DNA of 64,000 nt, from positions 1 to 64,000 of the forward strand of contig JAJPHB010000081.1 in assembly GCA_021325525.1 (NCBI GenBank), in the 5' to 3' direction. The position numbers were made by a program, and so were the translations under genes. How positions within the stretch are numbered: position 1 is the stretch's first letter; each line of letters begins with the position of its first letter. The notes below the pieces were generated by a model that worked only from the letters and a program-made list of their open reading frames with translations, did not search any database and was not told the DNA's origin. This document shows, one piece after another, positions 60,957-64,000 of this stretch. The DNA is from Alphaproteobacteria bacterium (lineage in GTDB: Bacteria > Pseudomonadota > Alphaproteobacteria > ATCC43930 > CGMCC-115725).

Positions 60957-62276
60957 TCACGCGTTCGACTTGTCGAGCACCGGTTGGAAGGCCTGCGTTG
61001 CCTTCTTCAGCTCGGCGGCGGGATCGGCGCCGGTGATCATGTTGGTGAGGGCGACGCCGAAGGTGTCGCGGAACTCGGTCACCGGCACGATCTCGGGCAG
61101 CCCCGGCGCCGAGATTTTCTGGCTCTCCATGACGGCGTCGAGCCACTCCTTGCCGAATTTGTTCTCCCGGACGACCTGCGGATCGCTATAGACGGAGAGC
61201 CGCGCCGGCGTGCCCGATCCCGTGCGCAGGATTTCGGCCATGATCTTCTTGCTCGTCGCCCATTGGCAATAAAGATAGGCGGCGCCCTTGTTCTTGCCGG
61301 CGGCGGGGATGCCCATGCTGTCGACGAAGCTCGCCGAATGCTGCGCCTTCGGCCCCTTCGGCACGACGGCGAAGCCGACCGTATCGACGACTTTCGAGGA
61401 TTTCCGATCGAGAAGCGGCGCCGAGAAGCCGACCCCGTCGAGCCACATCGCGATCTTCCCCTGCGAGAAGCTGGTCTGGCATTCGTTCCAGTTGAAGCCG
61501 ATGCTGCCCGGTGGCGCGCAGTCGCGCATGAGATCGCGGTAGAGCTGCGCCGCCCAGACCGCATCGGGCGTGTCGGTCAGGAGCTTCTTGCCGTCCGCCG
61601 TCACGGTATAGGCGTTCTCGCCGAGGAGCCAGCTCGTCCACACCGGGACATTGGCGTTCTTGAGGCCGCGGCCGACGAAGCCGTAGGTCCCCTTGCTCTT
61701 GTCGGTGAGCTTCCGCGCGGTCTCCAGCAGCTCGCTCATGCTGCTCGGAAAGGCGAGGCCCTTCTCCTTGAAGAGCTGCTTGTTCCAGAAGACGATCCAG
61801 AGATCGGGGTTGAGCGGCAGCGAATCCATGCGGCCATCGGGCTGCGTCGCCGTCTTGACCGCGCCCGGCCCCATATCGGCGAAGTCGTAATCGGGGGCGG
61901 TGAGCTGCGGGTTGGCGAGGTAGGGCTTCAGGTCTTCGAGCCATTTGGCGCGGCCGAAGAGACGCTTCGAGACGTGCAGCGAGACCATCAGCACATCGAA
62001 GCTGGGGCGCCCCGAAGCGAGCTCGATCGCCGCCTTCGGCCGCTGCTGCTGCTCCGGGATCTGCTCGGAGCCGACCGTGATGCCGGTCAGCTCCTCGAAT
62101 TCCTTCTGGTGCTTCTGCAGCACGTCGCTACGCGGATTCTTGGAGAGGCTGACCTCGATATGCGTGCCCTTGAACTGCTTCCAGTCGAAGCCCGATGCGG
62201 CGCGGGCACGCCCGATGATCGCGGGCATCGCGAGCAGCGCAACCGAGCCCTTGAGCACGGATCGGCGACGGATCAT
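60957..62276 (-). CDS. ABC transporter substrate-binding protein (family 1, carbohydrate type)
   Basis: A 439-residue periplasmic receptor. The N-terminus MIRRRSVLKGSVALLAMPAIIGRARA is a twin-arginine signal. TVGSEQIPEQQQRPKAAIELASG and DSLPLNPDLWIVFWNKQLFKEKGL are family-1 features. The start is the ATG at 62274-62276. It lies divergent from a DapA-type aldolase gene, so its ligand may be a sugar acid or related compound that the aldolase cleaves. Confidence 0.92.
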   Translation of the reverse strand: MIRRRSVLKGSVALLAMPAIIGRARAASGFDWKQFKGTHIEVSLSKNPRSDVLQKHQKEFEELTGITVGSEQIPEQQQRPKAAIELASGRPSFDVLMVSLHVSKRLFGRAKWLEDLKPYLANPQLTAPDYDFADMGPGAVKTATQPDGRMDSLPLNPDLWIVFWNKQLFKEKGLAFPSSMSELLETARKLTDKSKGTYGFVGRGLKNANVPVWTSWLLGENAYTVTADGKKLLTDTPDAVWAAQLYRDLMRDCAPPGSIGFNWNECQTSFSQGKIAMWLDGVGFSAPLLDRKSSKVVDTVGFAVVPKGPKAQHSASFVDSMGIPAAGKNKGAAYLYCQWATSKKIMAEILRTGSGTPARLSVYSDPQVVRENKFGKEWLDAVMESQKISAPGLPEIVPVTEFRDTFGVALTNMITGADPAAELKKATQAFQPVLDKSNA

Positions 62277-62470
62277 TCTTTTCCTCCCCTGGCTTCCCGG
62301 AATTCCGCGGCGGGAGCAGCCGCCCGCGCCGCCGGCCTTCACCAGCCTAGCCGCCGCCCGCTCCGCGTGCAATCGACCGCCCGACACTTGAGCGGCGCGG
62401 CCCTTTGCCGACCGCTTGCGGCGTGCTAAACCGCGTGAAGCCTGTTTGCGCAGCCCGTGGAGATCCGATC

Positions 62471-63418
62471 ATGGCCTCGCCCGCTTCCAGCCAGCCGCGT
62501 GGCGTCTATGCCGCCGTCCTGACGCCCCTCAGCGCCAGCTACGAGCCGGACACGGCGCTCTTCGTCCGGCAATGCCGCTGGCTCCTCGACAATGGCTGCG
62601 ACGGGCTCGCGCCGCTCGGGACGACGGGCGAAGCCAATTCGCTCTCGGTCGAGCAGCGCATCCGCCTCATCGAGGCGGCCGCGGGATCCGGCATTCCGAT
62701 GGCGAAGTTCGTTCCGGGCGCCGGCTCCTGCGCTCTTGCCGATGCGGTCAAGGTGACGAAGGCGGCGGTCGCGGCAGGCGCCGCCGGGGCGCTGCTGCTG
62801 CCGCCCTTCTACTACAAGAACCCGTCCGAGGACGGGCTCTTCGCCTTCTTCTCCGAGGTCATCCAGCGCGTCGGCGATGCGAGGCTGCGGCTTTACCTCT
62901 ATCATTTCCCGCAGCTCTCGACCGTGCCGATCACGGCGGGCCTCATCGCGCGGCTCATGAAGGCTTATCCCGACGGCACCATCGCCGGCCTCAAGGACAG
63001 CTCGGGCGATTGGGCGAACACGGCGCGGCTCCTCAAGGAGTTTCCCGGCTTCGGCGTGTTCTCGGGCTCGGAGGAGTTCCTCCTCGCCAATCTGCGCGCG
63101 GGCGGGGTCGGCTGCATTTCCGCGAGCACCAACGTGACGGCGCCGCTGGCGCGCCCGGTCTACCTCGCTTGGCAGGAGAAGAGCGCGGACGAGCTCCAGA
63201 AGGCGCTGACCGAGGTCCGCCTCGTCCTCCAGAGCTATCCGATGCAGGCGGCGCTGAAGCAGGTCTGCGCCGCGATCCATGGCGAGCCCGCCTGGCTCAA
63301 CATTCTGCCGCCCAACCGGCCGCTGCCGCCGGCGCAGGCGAGCGAGATCATGGCGCGCCTCTCCGCCCTGCCGCAGATGAAGGCTCTGCTCGGCAAGGCG
63401 GCAACGAAGGCGGCGTGA
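62471..63418 (+). CDS. Dihydrodipicolinate synthase/N-acetylneuraminate lyase family aldolase
   Basis: A 315-residue class-I aldolase. The Schiff-base Lys175 in GTIAGLKDSSGD, the catalytic Tyr144 in LRLYLYHFPQ and the GTTGE motif (about 50-54) are present. Substrates in this family are 2-oxo acids with an aldehyde, for example pyruvate with aspartate semialdehyde, or sugar-acid intermediates. The absence of lysine-pathway neighbours and the divergent transporter argue for a catabolic enzyme. The start is the ATG at 62471 with GGAG upstream. Confidence 0.93.
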   Translation: MASPASSQPRGVYAAVLTPLSASYEPDTALFVRQCRWLLDNGCDGLAPLGTTGEANSLSVEQRIRLIEAAAGSGIPMAKFVPGAGSCALADAVKVTKAAVAAGAAGALLLPPFYYKNPSEDGLFAFFSEVIQRVGDARLRLYLYHFPQLSTVPITAGLIARLMKAYPDGTIAGLKDSSGDWANTARLLKEFPGFGVFSGSEEFLLANLRAGGVGCISASTNVTAPLARPVYLAWQEKSADELQKALTEVRLVLQSYPMQAALKQVCAAIHGEPAWLNILPPNRPLPPAQASEIMARLSALPQMKALLGKAATKAA

Positions 63419-63422
63419 GCGG

Positions 63423-63668
63423 CTACTGAGTGAGCGGCGCGCCGCTCACCGGCCCTTCCTGGCGCAGGATCGAGGAGCCGGAGGCGGCGTTCGAAGCCGA
63501 GCCCGATTGCGGCGAGTTGGTCATGCCGGAGGTGCCTTCGGGGCCGAGCGTCGCGGCGCCGCTCGGCGGCGCGACCCGGGCGGGACGCGCATTCTGCTGG
63601 TTGGCCGAGCAGGCGGCGAGGGCGAGGCCGGCGGCGAGGGCGATGAGCCATAAGGGGTTGCGAGGCAT
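63423..63668 (-). CDS. Small lipoprotein (81 aa)
   Basis: A lipoprotein with signal MPRNPLWLIALAAGLALAAC (lipobox LAAC, Cys20) and a low-complexity Ala/Ser/Pro/Gly-rich mature part of about 60 residues. The start used has AGGAGA upstream; an ATG six codons earlier is an alternative. It converges with the aldolase gene, its stop four bases after that gene's stop. Function unknown. Confidence 0.6.
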   Translation of the reverse strand: MPRNPLWLIALAAGLALAACSANQQNARPARVAPPSGAATLGPEGTSGMTNSPQSGSASNAASGSSILRQEGPVSGAPLTQ

Positions 63669-63770
63669 CTCGTTCTCCTGACGCATTCGGGCTACACTCG
63701 GGAAACGGCGAAATCGCGCCTCCGGCTCCGCTCAGGCGAGCGGGTGGGCGGCGCGCATACCGGGTGGAAG

Positions 63771-64000
63771 ATGAACGAGAGCAAGCGGCCGGGAACGGGT
63801 GAGGCGGTGCTGGTCACCGGCTTCGTGCCCTATGGCGGACGCGGCCGCAACCCGGCGGCCGAAATCGCGAAGGCGCTCGACGGCACCACGGTCGAAGGGT
63901 ATCCCGTCATCGGGCGCTCTCTGCCCGTCTCCTATCGGGAATTGGCGCCGCGCCTCGAAGCCCTTCTCGACGAGATCCGGCCGGTGGTCGCGATCGCCCT
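63771..64000 (+). CDS. pcp: Pyroglutamyl-peptidase I (N-terminal part, runs off the window)
   Basis: The first 76 codons of a C15 cysteine peptidase. VLVTGFVPYGGRGRNPAAEIAKALDG and SLPVSYRELAPRLEALLDEIRP match the N-terminal half of Pcp, which removes N-terminal pyroglutamate from peptides. The catalytic Glu/Cys/His residues lie further on, outside the window. A GTGGAAG site precedes the ATG. The role fits the peptide and gamma-glutamyl recycling theme of the window. Confidence 0.88.
   Translation, partial: MNESKRPGTGEAVLVTGFVPYGGRGRNPAAEIAKALDGTTVEGYPVIGRSLPVSYRELAPRLEALLDEIRPVVAIA

Overview
This 64-kb window is a GC-rich bacterial chromosome segment, most likely from a Hyphomicrobiales (Rhizobiales) alphaproteobacterium. 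Supporting signs are a MucR/Ros-type regulator, TRAP and ABC importers in large numbers, FCD/GntR, LysR and Rrf2 local regulators, a DUF3309 microprotein, and many copies of short palindromic intergenic repeats. I found no rRNA, tRNA, CRISPR array, integrase or intact insertion sequence. Coding density is high and no gene-free stretch exceeds 300 bases; the larger gaps (about 150-280 bases) hold repeat palindromes or divergent promoters.

Layout. 0-3.2 kb: a truncated PNPOx-like gene, a glutathione S-transferase with its Rrf2 repressor, a frameshifted CBS-domain gene and an FCD regulator. 3.2-6.2 kb: a TRAP transporter (dctPQM) divergent from that regulator. 6.3-7.0 kb: a DUF3309 microprotein and a scar where the 3' ends of a gamma-glutamyltransferase gene and a GMC oxidoreductase gene lie back to back. 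7.0-10.9 kb: an M20 peptidase, an acetamidase/formamidase and a FAD amine or amino-acid oxidase. 11-20.3 kb: gamma-glutamyltransferase, a PEBP lipoprotein, a DUF1028 protein and a complete dipeptide/oligopeptide ABC importer, which together look like a gamma-glutamyl-peptide scavenging unit. 20.3-25.5 kb: an FlhF-like GTPase, hemerythrin, phosphopentomutase (deoB), MucR, a MetX-like hydrolase and two small unknowns. 25.7-31.3 kb: a class-III aminotransferase, cysE, a GcvA-like LysR regulator, a DMT exporter and an atypical ureohydrolase.

31.3-38.9 kb is the most unusual region. It is one minus-strand gene train whose first two genes resemble sulfolactate sulfo-lyase (suyAB). These are followed by succinate-dehydrogenase-like iron-sulfur and membrane-anchor subunits without a flavoprotein, a TauE/SafE-type exporter, a NitT/TauT-type ABC importer and a lone class-I hydratase alpha subunit. 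A divergent HutC-type GntR regulator with an AT-rich palindrome in the shared promoter precedes it. I read it as a candidate organosulfonate-catabolism locus: uptake, desulfonation, sulfite export, and possibly electron transfer. The substrate is inferred, not shown.

39-46.5 kb: a ThDP enzyme co-transcribed with the GntR regulator, a GFA protein, a formyltransferase-like protein, an amidase, and an MFS/AraC divergent pair. 46.5-53.4 kb: a lipoprotein, a MalFGK-type sugar/polyol ABC importer and a divergent glutamine-synthetase-family enzyme. 53.5-55.2 kb: a lysine-rich protein with an HHSS...SGHYKP module. 55.3-64 kb: an aldehyde dehydrogenase with a 45-residue lipoprotein, an iron-type alcohol dehydrogenase, a GNAT enzyme, an ABC importer lacking its ATPase, a DapA-family aldolase, a small lipoprotein and the start of pyroglutamyl-peptidase I. 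Overall this is an accessory nutrient-scavenging region biased towards amides, gamma-glutamyl compounds, amines, sulfonates and organic acids.
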